Below are positions 1-10,805 of a DNA stretch of 64,000 nt, piece after piece. Under the pieces are notes generated by a model. That model did no database searches. It had not been told where the DNA came from and was given only the letters and a program-made list of their open reading frames with translations. Position 1 is the first letter of the stretch, and the number at the start of each line of letters is the position of its first letter. The DNA lies in NCBI GenBank assembly GCA_946811695.1, contig OX328128.1, positions 74,842,531 through 74,906,530 on the forward strand. Direction: 5' to 3'. Origin of the DNA: Gonocerus acuteangulatus. Lineage: Eukaryota; Arthropoda; Insecta; Hemiptera; Coreidae. The position numbers were made by a program, and so were the translations under genes.

Positions 1-91
1 CCGTACCAGTAGCGGGAGGAGAGCGTATTATCCAGCCCGTACCAGTAGCGGGAGGAGAGCGTATTATTCAGCCCGCACCAGTAGCGGGAGT
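1..91. repeat. 36-bp tandem repeat, about 2.5 copies, cut by the window edge
   Basis: Copies begin at 1, 37 and 73 (the last is partial) and differ at one or two bases. The period is a multiple of three. One plus-strand frame stays open through all copies, with the repeating 12-residue unit PVPVAGGERIIQ, and continues to a stop near 305. A minus-strand frame is open as well. It could be the end of a coding exon entering from the left or a plain minisatellite; nothing seen here decides. Confidence 0.7.
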
Positions 92-476
92 GGTGGTGAT
101 ATGGCTAGAAAATTCCATGGCGGAAGGACGTCTTCCGTTCCAAGAGATCTCGTGGCGATGGTCCAGCTTTTCCCGGCATTTACGGGTCTCTGGGCCTTTT
201 CTATGTGCTGGCATATTACTCAGGCGATTCTTCCACCTGAGACTCAATTATTTTGCTGTTGGAGGCAGGGAATATCCTCATTGCTTTTGCGATTTTCGCT
301 TATAGTTTGGTATTTCTTAAAACCGGAACTCATAGTGAATGTATAACATCTATACGAAATCTTATAAAATTTCTTATATAAACGGTTCTTATGCAGTTTT
401 TGATAGAGAGGTCTCATTCGGAAAAATAATTGTATAATTAGGCTGATTTCCGCTTAGGAGACTGTCAGTTTTCTTA
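92..476. other. no recognisable feature
   Basis: AT-moderate sequence. Short open frames follow the 36-bp repeat, but I recognise no domain, splice-bounded exon or repeat family. Confidence 0.4.
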
Positions 477-644
477 GGGTAGGTTTACACTTGTTATTGA
501 AGGATATTTACATCAGAGAGAAATTGCGACCAATGAAAACCATGTAAAATGTATGTCTGATATAAATTGCTCATGGTTTACACTAGTCAGAATTTCTCTC
601 TGATATAAATTTCCTGCAATAACTATCCTAGTGTAAACGCACCC
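477..644. mobile_element. MITE with terminal inverted repeats
   Basis: The left end starts GGGTAGGTTTACACT and the right end reads AGTGTAAACGCACCC. The two arms pair over about 50 bases, including the CAGAGAGAAATT / AATTTCTCTCTG segment. TTA lies directly outside both ends, as expected of a short target duplication. There is no coding capacity. The 645-1002 stretch to its right shows nothing I recognise. Confidence 0.6.
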
Positions 645-1002
645 TTAAATGGCGACTAAAATCTTGTTCGGCTTTGAGATATACTTTTCCATTTATATGT
701 GTTTACATTTTTCACGCAGGTTAAGAGAAAAAAAACTGTTTCTATTCAAAGCTTTCCAAATGGCACTTGAGAAAAGGACAGAAACGCGCTAACATGGCGG
801 ATTTGGACAGTTTCCTTGAATTTGAACGAAGAAGACGATATGTCCACATTTTTTGTATAATATCTGGCAATTGATTTCTACCAGAAAACATATTTAAATA
901 TTCGATAATAAACCCTCTCTATATGAGGAACATTTCTTTAGGTTAATTTTCCTACAATATTTTTTAAAATTATCGCAACTGAAACTTCCCAACGAGACCA
1001 TA

Positions 1003-1326
1003 TACTAACATCTTATTGATATAATCCTATATACTAACAACATACTGATAACAGCCCGTATACTAGCTTATTGATATAATCCTATATACTAACATCTTAT
1101 TGATATAATCCTATATACTAACAACTTACTGATAACAGCCCGTATACTAGCTTATTGATATAATCCTATATACTAACATCTTATTGATATAATCCTATAT
1201 ACTAACAACTTACTGATAACAGCCCGTATACTAGCTTATTGATATAATCCTATATACTAACATCTTATTGATATAATCCTATATACTAACAACTTACTGA
1301 TAACAGCCCGTATACTAGCTCATTGA
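1003..1326. repeat. 84-bp tandem repeat built from 28-bp subunits
   Basis: About 3.9 copies, each made of three related 28-bp pieces (TTATTGATATAATCC-type twice, then ACTGATAACAGCCCG). The anchor ACAGCCCGTATACTAG recurs at an 84-bp spacing. Copies are almost identical, which suggests recent expansion or homogenisation. Confidence 0.85.
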
Positions 1327-1407
1327 TGTAGTTTGTACATATTCAATAAATTATTAGAGACTCCAAAAGAAATAATTGTCCCAAAAACTTCAATAGGACC
1401 ATCTTAC

Positions 1408-1489
1408 CTTTTGGCCATTTTGGAAAGTGCCATCCACCAATCAAATTCCTAATATGTGCGGCGGCTTTGGGCTGTTCTGATGCGGATTC
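1408..1489 (-). pseudogene. mini-exon B1, splice acceptor lost
   Basis: Minus-strand copy of the 4479-4568 mini-exon. It still encodes the ESASEQPKAAAH and NLIGGWHFPKWPK segments and keeps the donor (G, then gtaag, at 1408/1407). Its upstream side is broken: just before the ATGAATCC start the sequence diverges from the intact copy (TTTTTTTTAGCGGGG). The nearest AG there gives the wrong frame with an early stop. A deletion joining the exon to the 5S-SINE block beside it explains this. It is probably skipped in mRNA. Confidence 0.6.
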
Positions 1490-1681
1490 ATATCTGACCT
1501 GATGCTCCAAAATCTATCCGATTTTGAGTATATCTGGTTGAAACATACCATGTACGGTTTAAAAGTTCGTCAAGAATTTGTCTACTGGAACACGATTTTC
1601 GGCAAAATTCGTTCAAAAATAGTAGCGATTTCAACAACAAAGTATAAATCCAACATACGTCTTAAAAAAATCATAGAATGA

Positions 1682-1850
1682 CGGTCAATGCCACATTAAA
1701 TGCACTGGTTCCTCTTTATCACTGAAGTTAAGCAACGTCGGGCGTGGCCAGTCCCTTAATGGGGGGACATTATAGAAAGTGTGGCAACCTGTAGATAGCC
1801 CGCCGTTAGTAAACCAATTGTTGATACGCCGTTAAACAAAAACTGATAGA
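1682..1850 (+). mobile_element. SINE with a 5S-rRNA-derived head
   Basis: The head resembles 5S rRNA through its internal promoter region, with CTGAAGTTAAGCAACGTCGG recognisable (the A-box/IE part of 5S genes). It is followed by a non-5S tail containing GTGGCAACCTGTAGATAG and TTGATACGCCGTTAAA. The same tail occurs on the 40.5-kb copy. The 5S part is mutated and truncated, so it is not a functional 5S gene. Confidence 0.7.
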
Positions 1851-1983
1851 GAAAGGAATGTTACAAAGTCAACTAAACCTTTAAAAGAAACCTCATGCAA
1901 CATAACTAAGACCTACCAAGTTTCATTTCGAAATTCCAACAACTCTAGGAGGAAAAGGGGGTGGACACATATACTGGGACACC

Positions 1984-1985
<2 letters not shown>

Positions 1986-2042
<57 letters not shown>
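1986..2042. repeat. (TA)n microsatellite
   Basis: A pure TA run of about 56 bp just downstream of mini-exon A1 on the minus strand. Similar runs at 2278-2335 and 2382-2431 flank the other side. Confidence 0.95.
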
Positions 2043-2046
<4 letters not shown>

Positions 2047-2128
2047 AGTAAAGATGCACACTGTAATCGGTGACAATATATTTTTAAAGAATAAAGTTTT
2101 GAGCATATTTTTTTCCAAAATGTCTTAC

Positions 2129-2227
2129 CTTTTGGCCATTTTGGAAAGTGCCATCCTCCAATAATATTCTCTAGGTGAACAGCGGCTTTGGGGGCTTTAG
2201 TGTCTTCGTCTGATGCGGATTCGTCTG
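2129..2227 (-). CDS. mini-exon A1 of an unrecognised secreted repeat protein
   Basis: A 99-nt exon bounded by a TATTATTATTATAG acceptor and a G/gtaag donor. Intron phase is 1 on both sides, so it can be added or skipped without changing frame. It encodes 33 residues: an acidic, Ala/Pro/Lys-rich half (DESASDEDPKAPKAA) and a conserved aromatic/basic tail (ENIIGGWHFPKWPK). It is almost identical to the exon at 8179-8277, including the flanks, so the copies are recent. An acceptor three bases further in (CAG) is also possible. The order with respect to the signal exon at 24.5 kb is inferred, not proven. I do not recognise the family. Confidence 0.6.
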
Positions 2228-2277
2228 CTATAATAATAATAGAAAAAAAATATGAGTAAAGAACACAGAAAGTCCAT

Positions 2278-2338
<61 letters not shown>

Positions 2339-2380
2339 TAAATTATTCTTTAATGCAAGAAAATAAGTCCAAATTTGTGA

Positions 2381-2433
<53 letters not shown>

Positions 2434-2645
2434 TATATTTCAACCTCATAAGTGGGTTTTGAGGGAAAAAAGAAACGCGCTAAAAACCATATAACATCTA
2501 ATCTGGTTTGTGTCTTTGTTTTACTCATTTTTTAATTGGTGTTTTTTTTTTAAATTGCATTTATCAATAAAGTTAGTATTCTTGTGAAAGAAAGCAAGAA
2601 GATGTGAAACGTATTGGTAAAAAGAGTGGATGTGGCTAATCATGA

Positions 2646-3235
2646 TGGCTGTAGCTAATCATGATGGCATTATCATACGTTTGTGTTTAATTCCCTTATT
2701 TATATAACTTTCCTCATACTGCTATAACTATAGTTATCATTATTTCTTATTTTATAGCAAAGATTTAAACCACGAGAGAATGTAATTTCATTCGCCTTGA
2801 AGTAAATATCTACAATTGATTTTAACAGTAAAACCGTCGGCCTTATCTTCATGGATCAGGTCTCATTCGAATTAACAAGAATCGAATAAAACATTCAAAT
2901 AAATGATTTAGGGTATTTGACGTTTTCTATTATAAATTATACATTATCAATATTTAAAGATAAATACATTTATATTTATAGATAAAAATGAGGGCCAAGT
3001 CCAGTCTGGTCATGCTCTGACAGAATCCAATATGGAGGAAAATAGTCAGCTGATCGATAATCGTAGTTATATGCTTACAATTAATTTCCGGAAGATGTAT
3101 ATTCTCAATACATTAAAAAGTCGCTTAATTTTAACATATTTTTCATTTGTTGTCAAATAAGGTTATAAAACATAAATCTGGTCATGACTCTACTAGTAGA
3201 AGGATCTCCTCCTCATGTTGAAGCCGTAAGTTGTT
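2646..3235. repeat. 590-bp direct repeat, copy 1
   Basis: Nearly identical to 20842-21432, from the GATGGCTGTAGCTAATCATG segment to GTTGTTATA. Related sequence is found inside H1-type elements (for example near 19.7-19.9 kb), so this is element-derived. This copy lacks the Tigger element present at 21436 and so shows the empty TA target. Confidence 0.7.
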
Positions 3236-3247
3236 ATATATAAATAA

Positions 3248-3561
3248 TATGTTTCCCTGTATAGGCACCAAAATATTGCCAAACATTTAGGAAAAAAAAT
3301 TGTTAAAACTTTTTAGTGAAGTTTTCCACCTACAACAAGAATTTGGTAAGTACATTTAGAAGCATATTGCTGGAGGAGGGCGACTTAGTCATCCTACTTG
3401 GAGTTTTCAACACTTCCTGATGACTAATGTTAAGGAAAGAATTGCGCTAAGAAAAAAAAATTGTTTTCCCACCATAGTAGTTGTCATAAAACGTGTCTTA
3501 CCTTTTTGTATCAAATTTCATCCAACTCGGACCGCATTTCAGACACTGGGACCGCGAACAG

Positions 3562-3616
<55 letters not shown>

Positions 3617-3708
3617 TATAAAAACTCAAATTTGAATCACGCGGGCTGCTCTATAAGGTCACCTCATAAGCGGGTTTCCCCCCTATGGAGGGAGGAACTG
3701 CGCTAAAA
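3248..3708 (+). mobile_element. Helentron-like element, H1 variant, 3' part
   Basis: Shares about 390 bp with 23655-24045, including a (TA)n tract at 3565-3612 and the following TTTGAATCACGCGGGCTGCT. It ends in an H1-type 3' hairpin (GGGTTTCCCCCCTATGG / GGAGGGAGGAACTGCG) followed by CTAA. No 5' end is visible. Confidence 0.55.
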
Positions 3709-3900
3709 CCCCGTTGTATTACTCAATTAAAATTAAACAAGAACCAATTTTTAAAAAAATAGGAAAACAAAAACAAGCGAAAAATCGGTGGTTAAAACTC
3801 CAAAGTTGATTCTATTGATTGTTCTATATTATCTCACTTTTCAATTTTTTTTTCTTTGTGATTTCATTGGATTTACCAGTAAAAGGATTTTTCAGTAAAA

Positions 3901-4412
3901 CAAGCTGTCTGTCAGTATGTTTGTTCCTTATGCAAATCCACACCGTTTGACCGATTTTGACCAAACTTGGAATAATGGTAGATCTTGATACAGGAAGTCT
4001 CGTAGGCTAAGTCAAACATTTCTACGAGCTGTCTGTCTGTATATTTGTTCCTTATACAAATCCACAACCTTCTTCCGATTTTGACCAAACTTGGCACACC
4101 GGTAGGTCGTGATACGGGGAGTGTAATAAGCTAGGTCAAAAACGTCTACCAGCTGTCTGTCTGTATGATTGTTCCTTATGCAAATCCACACCGCTTGACT
4201 GATTTTGAACAAACGTGGCACACAGGTAGGTCTTGACACGGGGAGAGTCATAGGCTAGGTTAAAATCGTCTATGACTCACAGTTCGGAGATCGCGAGTTG
4301 GAAACAATAAACTAAAATTGTTACAGATTTTAATATTAATTATTTGGTTTCTAATTAATTTTTGCTTTTACAGATGCAGAAAGTAGGTGTAGCGTAGGAG
4401 TAACAGCTAGTA
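3901..4412 (-). mobile_element. unclassified repeat with 125-bp internal repeats
   Basis: Three tandem units of about 123-125 bp, each with a CTGTCTGTCTGTA-type stretch and a TTTTGACCAAACTTGG segment, followed by an end reading TACTAGCTGTTAC on the minus strand. The same family occurs on the plus strand at 23338-23655, 27502-28030 and 30844-31110. Short frames such as KFGQNR and KEQTYRQTA arise from the repeats and are not taken as genes. Confidence 0.55.
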
Positions 4413-4478
4413 TTCACTAAATTATTAGAGACTCCAAAAGAAATAATTGTCCCACAAACTTCAATAGGACCATCTTAC

Positions 4479-4568
4479 CTTTTGGCCATTTTGGAAAGTG
4501 CCATCCACCAATCAAATTTCCAATATGTGCGGCGGCTTTGGGCTGTTCTGATGCGGATTCATCCCCCG
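4479..4568 (-). CDS. mini-exon B2 of an unrecognised secreted repeat protein
   Basis: A 90-nt exon with a T-rich acceptor (TTTTTTTTTAG) and a G/gtaag donor, phase 1 at both ends, encoding 30 residues. It has the same plan as exon A (DESASEQPKAAAH then NLIGGWHFPKWPK) but lacks the DEDPKAP insertion. Its upper flank is intact, unlike the copy at 1.4 kb. The tail motif GGWHFPKWPK is invariant between A and B although the front halves differ, which suggests selection on the tail. It lies just left of the Tigger element at 5003. Confidence 0.6.
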
Positions 4569-5002
4569 CTAAAAAAAAAACAAAACAAAAAAATCAAAAT
4601 GAGTTATAAACTCAGTTTGTATGAACCAACTTTTATTTAGTAATTCAGGCGTTTCCCACGCTATACCTCAATTATTTTGGCGCTAGAGGTCTATACTCAA
4701 TTTCACCTTTACAAATTTAAAAAAGTATGACTCTTTAAAAAACCCTATGTTCTCTTTCGTGTATTATACAAAGCGTTTTAATGAACATTTGCCGGTGCCT
4801 CTTCAGAACTTAAATTTGTCTCTACACTGGAAGTATGATTGTCTTTGGAAATATTTTGAAGACGAGTTTCCACCCTCCCGCCATCGGGAAGAAATGCGAT
4901 TATGACTCCGAACAAATCACGTAATCTGGAAGTACCGACCAAAATATTTCACATTCCGGATACCTTAGATGACGAAATAACGGTGGTTTAAATTTATATA
5001 TA

Positions 5003-7230
5003 CAGTAAACTCCCGATAATCCGCGGAATTGACTGGCGCGACGCCCGCGGATTAGCCGATTCCGCGGATTAGGCGATCCCGCGGACAACACGCAAAAATT
5101 CTAAAATGGAGACATACAACACAGGGATGTTACTGGAAAATGTTTATTTAGTAATATTAAAATGTGAATTATGAAAAAACAATAAATATGAAAATAATTA
5201 AAATTGAACATATTTACAATTTACTTTTTCAGAAAAAAATCCGTTAAAAGTGTTTGTTGTTTTGAAGCAAAACATCTCTTCTTGACTTGATTCTGAAGTT
5301 TTTTCAACACCATTTTATCACACAGTAATGCATCATCTTGTTCTTCCAGATATTGAATTAGTCCATTAACGTGTATTAGGGCTTCGTCATGACTTACTTT
5401 CTTTTTGGTGTTATCCTCCTCTTCTTCCTCACTCTCCTCTAATTCAATACCTGATACTCTATCTATTATTTGTTCATCAGTAAGATGTTCGAATCCTGGA
5501 TCAGTGGCATCGCAATTAATCCACTCAACAATATTTCTTTCATCGACATCACTTCCTCCAGCAACTGATTTCGCTAAATTTGCTAAATCATTAGCAGAAA
5601 CTTCCTCTTCTTTATCTGAACGCTCTACTGAAGTATTTTCTACATTTGGTAAAATTTTCCTCCAGGACTTTACCAACGTAGTTTGTTTTACTGACTCCCA
5701 AGCAGTGTTTATGTCATAAATGCTGTCGAGAATGGTATAATCTTTCCAGAAACCCTGAAGATCATTACCCTCTTCAATCCTTTTTTTTAAAAAGTTTGTT
5801 CTATATTTTTTTTCTCATCAAATCAATTACTCCCTGGTCCATTGGTTGGATAAGAGCAGTGACATTTGGAGGCAGAAAACTGACGAAAAAATTTCCACAG
5901 TCCGATAGTAAAATATTTTTCGATGGGTATGACAGGGCGTTGTCAATAAGCAGCATGGCTTTTTGGGGTAGGTTTCTTGATTTTAAATGTTCTTTCACTT
6001 GAGGGATGAATTTTTTATGAAACCACTCTTTAAAAATTTGTTGGTCCATCCAGCCTTTCTTCTGATTAAAATAATGTACTGGTAGGTTTTCGGCCCTTGT
6101 CCTTTTAAAAGACCGCGGTTTTTTTGACTTTCCAATAACTACCAGTTTTAGTTTGTGAGAGCCTGTTGCATTGCTGCATGTCATTATAGTAATGCGCTCT
6201 TTACTGGACTTATGGCCTGGAGCTTGCCTCTCGCTATCAGATGCCAGTGTTCGCGGTGGCAAACATTTCCATAGCAGCCCTGATTCGTCAGCGTTATACA
6301 GCTGTTCGTAACAAATTCCTTCAGACTGAAGGAGCTGTTCAAACTCTGTTTTAAAATTTTCTGCTGCCTGCTGGTCGTTACTTAATTTCTCGCTGTAAAG
6401 TCCGATTTCCCTTATCCCGTGGCGCTGTTTAAACCTCGTCAACCACCCTGATGATGCATTAAATGTTCCCTCTAGCATTACAAAAAACTGTTTAGCTTTT
6501 TCAGCAACAATAGGCCCAGAAACAGGAGTTCCCTCAACTGACTTACCCATTCCAACAGTGCAGCATCTAGCTCTTCATAAGTGCTCCTTCTCATGGTTTT
6601 TCTTTTCTTCATCGATGAAGAGTTGTCTGATGAGGATGCAAATTGCAATAATTTATCTTTTTGCTTAAAAATGTCTCGAACAGTTGTTTCTCCTATTCCA
6701 TATTGCAAACAAATTTGCTTCCTAGATTCGCCATTTTCGAGTTTTTTTATTAATTCGAGTTTCTCTTGAATCGATAAAAACACTTTTTTCCTTTTATCGG
6801 TCATTGTTAAATAAAATAACGATAAACTTTGACGATAACTACTGTCAGTAATTCAAACACACGAGCGAAATGAACTACTAGACGGCAATGCGACAGAAAC
6901 TAAACTGATATGAGAAGAGTTTGGAAATGAAAATTAGATTCTGATCTTATTAGAAAATATATGGAAAAAGGAAGGATGAGGTAAGATGTTTCTGAGAAAA
7001 AAAGACTAATGCATTCTCAGGCAACACCTGGATAATTTGATTAAAGAGAATTGAATCTTTCTATTTAATATGTTTCCTCTCTACTACAGTTCCTTAAGAC
7101 CTAACTCTTCAAACTTATTCTGTATAAAAACTTTTCTTATTCAAACATTAAAAAAAAAAAAAAATCCATGGATGAGCGCGGAATAGCCGCAAAGCGGAAT
7201 ATCCGCCCGCGGATTATCGAGAGTTTACTG
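5003..7230 (-). mobile_element. Tigger/pogo DNA transposon 1, full length
   Basis: The ends are inverted repeats (CAGTAAACTCCCGATAATCC at left and its near complement at right), with extra GC-rich subterminal CCGCGGATTA motifs. TA flanks both ends (5001-5002, 7231-7232), the duplication expected of the family. It is 2228 bp, has one transposase frame region on the minus strand, and sits in the (TA)n-adjacent part of an older H1-like fragment. Confidence 0.9.
5221..6804 (-). pseudogene. Tigger/jerky-type transposase, two frameshifts
   Basis: The open segments are 6804 to about 6540, 6550 to 5801, and about 5800 to 5221. The first carries a CENP-B/psq-like helix-turn-helix (EKLELIKKLENGESRKQICLQ, then GIGETTVRDIF). 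The second carries the rest of the CENP-B type DNA-binding region (GWLTRFKQRHGIRE) and a DDE_1 nuclease core with three aspartates in YNADESG, LLIDNA and PMDQGV. The third is an acidic, Lys-ending tail. One frame break lies near 6540. The other is at the A8 run near 5805, after which reading continues smoothly in the new frame. All catalytic residues remain, so inactivation looks recent. Stop at 5221. Confidence 0.85.
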
Positions 7231-7437
7231 TATATATTTGTGTGTGTGTTTGGCCCAAAATCTATCCGATTTTGAGTATATCTGGTTGAATCATACCATG
7301 TACGGTTTAAAAGTTCGTCAAGAATTTGTCTACTGGAACACGATTTTCGGCAAAATTCGTTCAAAAATCGTAGCGATTTCAACAACAAAGTATAAATCCA
7401 ACATACGTCTTAAAAGAATCATAGGATGACGGTCAAT

Positions 7438-7590
7438 GCCACATTAAATGCACTGGTTCCCCTTTATCACTGAAGTTAAGCAACGTCGGGCGTGGCCAGT
7501 CCCTTAATGGGGGGACATTATAAAAGTGTGGCAACCTGTAGATAGCCCGCCGTTAGTAAACCAATTGTTGATACGCCGTTAAACAAAAAC
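7438..7590 (+). mobile_element. SINE with 5S-derived head, duplicate copy
   Basis: Nearly identical to the 1682-1850 copy, including the preceding 180 bp (AAAATCTATCCGATTTTGAG onward). It was therefore duplicated with the block rather than inserted independently. Confidence 0.7.
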
Positions 7591-7706
7591 TGATAGAGAA
7601 AGGAATGTTACAAAGTCAATTAAACCTTTAAAAGAGAAAGGAATATTAGTATTTAAAAAAATCCCCAGTAAAGAAATCAAAATTAGATAGGGTTTAAATA
7701 CACACA

Positions 7707-7707
<1 letters not shown>

Positions 7708-7781
<74 letters not shown>
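7708..7781. repeat. (TA)n microsatellite
   Basis: A TA run of about 70 bp. The sequence at 7790-8036 to its right shows no gene or repeat I recognise. Confidence 0.95.
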
Positions 7782-7784
<3 letters not shown>

Positions 7785-8034
7785 CAAGATTCGTACTCGG
7801 GATAAGAATCACAATGATTGCATATGTAAAGAAGAAATCAAAATTACATGATCATTAGGGTAGGAATCTGATAATATAGATCCATCTAGGTGAGGAGTCA
7901 AACGTCTACTGATTAAAGGAATCAGGGACAGGAAGAGGTAAGGGAAGGAGACAGGCATTGCACTGTCGGCGGGAGATGAAACAATTCTTACCCTATTATT
8001 ATGTAGCTATCTCAAGTTGGAAGCAATCCAACTT

Positions 8035-8096
<62 letters not shown>

Positions 8097-8178
8097 AGTA
8101 AAGATGCACACTGTAATTGGTGACAATATATTTTTAAAGAATAAAGTTTTGAGCATATTTTTTTCCAAAATGTCATAC

Positions 8179-8277
8179 CTTTTGGCCATTTAGGAAAGTG
8201 CCATCCTCCAATAATATTCTCTAGGTGAACAGCGGCTTTGGGGGCTTTAGGGTCTTCGTCTGATGCGGATTCGTCTG
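8179..8277 (-). CDS. mini-exon A2 of an unrecognised secreted repeat protein
   Basis: A 99-nt, phase 1-1 exon. Its protein is the same as that of 2129-2227, with only a few silent changes. The donor is G/gtatg, weaker than the gtaag of the other copies. It is the mini-exon nearest to the signal exon at 24.5 kb but still about 16 kb away, the gap being filled with H1/H2 elements. (TA)n tracts (8037-8092 and 8337-8406) bracket it, as they do the duplicate. Confidence 0.6.
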
Positions 8278-8344
8278 CTATAATAATAATAGAAAAAAAA
8301 TATGAGTAAAGAACACAGAAAGTCCATCTTATATGTATATATAT

Positions 8345-8407
<63 letters not shown>

Positions 8408-8623
8408 CCCGCTTATAGGACTATAAGGACAAAGAGGGATTATGACAAATATCCTTTGTTTGGGAAGGTCTTCAAGACAATGACAAAGAAAACGCAATAA
8501 GCCTCATGCTGTGGTAGAGAGGCTTGAAAGGTACTTGCGTTTGAGCAGATGGAGCTGTAATAACACTAGGAGCTCAGCTGAAAGAACGTTCAGCACTTTC
8601 AGTTGGATTCACTGTAAACAAAA

Positions 8624-8745
8624 GTTCGACTCGCAGGAACTGCATCATCTTAGCGCGGTTCCATTCATAACCCTAGTGTCATTTTGCATACTTAGAATAG
8701 AAGCAGTTATTACATTATTTAGATCATTCTTAATGTAAACAACTA
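8624..8745 (+). mobile_element. H1 element, 5' fragment
   Basis: Starts with the H1 5' terminus (TTCGACTCGCAGGAACTGC, then TTAGCGCGGTTCC), followed by the usual H1 next segment ATAACCCTAGTGTCATTT. It is truncated after about 120 bp. Confidence 0.6.
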
Positions 8746-8913
8746 TTCCAAAGAAAAGCAAGATTGTCGTCAAGGCACAAGAAACTATCCTAAGCGGAAA
8801 TTACTCTTTCCGCCGTTCCAAGTTTCGCTCTACGAAGACTCTACTACGAATATGTTTCTGATTGACTTAACTTGCTTTACTAACATACCCATGCAATTAA
8901 ACAAAATAAAAAA

Positions 8914-9982
8914 GTCCGTCACGCAGGAGCTGCATAACTAAGCACTTTCCTCAGAATTTGGGTAGTGTAGACTGCTTTCCAGAACAATTTGCTTAAAATA
9001 TCCTACATAAATAAAATAAAAACATGAACAGTTCTCTTTTAATTTTGTAATGAGTAACTGATAATTTATTAATTTGCTTCCAGAGTTATGTTTACACATG
9101 GTACCTACTACACTACGTAATAAATACAAAAAAACCTCATATTATCGTATTTTGATCCAACGCAGGAACCGGATACAGTCACTCTAGTGGTAGAAAGCGC
9201 TCCTTGCGGCGCCTTTGTGAACCTATGTCTGGCTGGCTTTTCTATTGAAATATATTACAAAGTAAACCCCCCTCTCCGATTGACCGATTCAGTTCATTTT
9301 TACAACACTTCTTTTTCATGAGTTACTCACGACGTATACCGCGTTTCGTTACAATACAGCAGAAATTACGACCAGTATGAGTATATTAGTAATTTGGGTC
9401 CGGAGTAAACCCCCCCCCCCCCTCCTAATGAACCTATTTTGTTTATTTTTACAACACATATTTACCTGTAGATTACCACTACGAATACCGAGTTTCGTTG
9501 AAATATACCAAAAATCACGGTTGGTAGTGGCGAATTGGTATTGTGGGTCTGGAGTAAACCCCCCCCCCTCCTAATGAACCGATTTAGTTTATTTTTACAA
9601 CACATATTTACCTGTAGATTACCACTATGAATACCGAGTTTCGTCGAAATATACCTAAAATCACGGCTGGTAGTGGCGAATTGGTATTGTCGGTCCGGAG
9701 TAAACCCCCCCCCCCCTCCTTATGAACCGATTTAGTTCATTTTTATATCTCACTTTTCTCTCTATATTACCACTACGAATACCAAGTTTCGTTGAAATAT
9801 AACAAATATTACGGCTGAAATGGTCAAATTAGTGTTTTGGGTTCGGGGTAAACCCCCCCCCCCCCTTCCGGTGGACCGATTTTGGTGGTTAACGAACTCG
9901 TTCAATCGTTTGCTAATTGAATGCTACATACCAAGTTTCGTGACGAAAAAACAAAAACTCTGGCCGCTACCGTGTTAACAGA

Positions 9983-10034
<52 letters not shown>

Positions 10035-10168
10035 TATATATATAAATTTTAACGGGGGTCATTTTCGGTGTCTACTAGGTAGGATCGACAAAGATTTGAA
10101 GAAATTTTTCAAAAATTCCGTCATGAGTCCAACCTCAATAGCTACTTTCCTTCGGAGGAAAGTGCTAA
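8914..10168 (+). mobile_element. Helentron-like element H2, complete copy
   Basis: The 5' end is TCCGTCACGCAGGAGCTGC, followed within 20 bp by TAAGCACTTTCCTC. The 3' end is a hairpin with arms ACTTTCCT/AGGAAAGT and loop TCGG, followed by GCTAA. The subterminal segments GCACTTTCCTC and GAGGAAAGTGC are inverted repeats. The interior holds four 147-bp tandem repeats, each starting with a C-run (9397-9850), and a (TA)n tract at 9987-10032. It has no coding capacity, so it is a non-autonomous element. Confidence 0.7.
9397..9850 (+). repeat. 147-bp tandem repeat inside H2
   Basis: The anchor GGTCCGGAGTAAACCCCCCC recurs near 9398, 9543, 9690 and 9838 with a variable C-run. Other H2 copies carry different numbers of the unit (25.4, 36.7-37.0, 39.5 and 51.3 kb). 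Confidence 0.8.
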
Positions 10169-10636
10169 AAATTGTACAAGAAAATGAGAAAGTAGTGTTA
10201 TTTTTTAATGAACTACGACCACATACAACCACAAAATATATTTATATTTCTAGTATAGCATTTAGCTGCATGACTTCTTACAGGTAAAGGTAACTGTCAC
10301 CTGTCCTAGAATGCTTGATGAGAACAATGAATCTTGATTTATGAAGTGTAATAAAAGCCTACCTGAAGCCTCCCTACACATCGACCCGGGCAGATGTCTG
10401 ACTCTACACGGAGAACATTTACGTTTTCAGTTCTGTTACAGATTTAGAGAATTTGTATTTATTCCCCTGTTTTATTGAGAAATACACCCTCCTACTAGAA
10501 GCAATAACAAAAAATAAAAACAGGCAAAAAGAACCATTTAAATAAACGAAATCAATTATCGTTTATCAAACTTCTAAGTTTTAGGTATTTATTTCTCCGT
10601 TTGACATCGCCTAATCAAAACTTACTTCAGAACCTT

Positions 10637-10774
10637 TTAGCGCGGTTCCTCCCTCCCCCATAGGGAGGAACCCCGCTTATAAGGTTGATACAATGAAACA
10701 ATCCGGAAGTGCTGACAAGAAAATTTCGCGTTTCAGAACCCCTAGAGACCGAAAATAACGGTGGTTCAAATTTG

Positions 10775-10805
<31 letters not shown>

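Larger units (their letters stand above)
1344..2336. repeat. tandem segmental duplication, copy 1 (mini-exon B, 5S SINE, mini-exon A)
   Basis: Three blocks recur in the same order at 4418-8404: mini-exon B with downstream intron (1344-1490 versus 4418-4566), the 5S-SINE block (1505-1890 versus about 7255-7640), and mini-exon A with flanks ending at a (TA)n tract (2041-2280 versus 8092-8336). The second copy is longer because it kept intron sequence lost here and gained a Tigger element. Confidence 0.75.
4418..8404. repeat. tandem segmental duplication, copy 2
   Basis: Collinear with 1344-2336 (mini-exon B, 5S SINE, mini-exon A) but expanded by about 3 kb. The added length is a decayed H1-like stretch at 4860-5000, the Tigger element at 5003-7230 and longer TA tracts. 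Confidence 0.7.

Noticed and set aside
1682..1790. Functional 5S rRNA gene
   Set aside because: Only part of the 5S sequence is kept, with substitutions, and a SINE tail follows.
1961..2164. Open frames rich in Ile-Tyr repeats here and at many other TA tracts
   Set aside because: They are translations of (TA)n microsatellites with short flanks; no domain or splice support.
3912..4251. Frames with KFGQNR and KEQTYRQTA repeats
   Set aside because: They come from the 125-bp repeats of an unclassified element that recurs in several places and both orientations.
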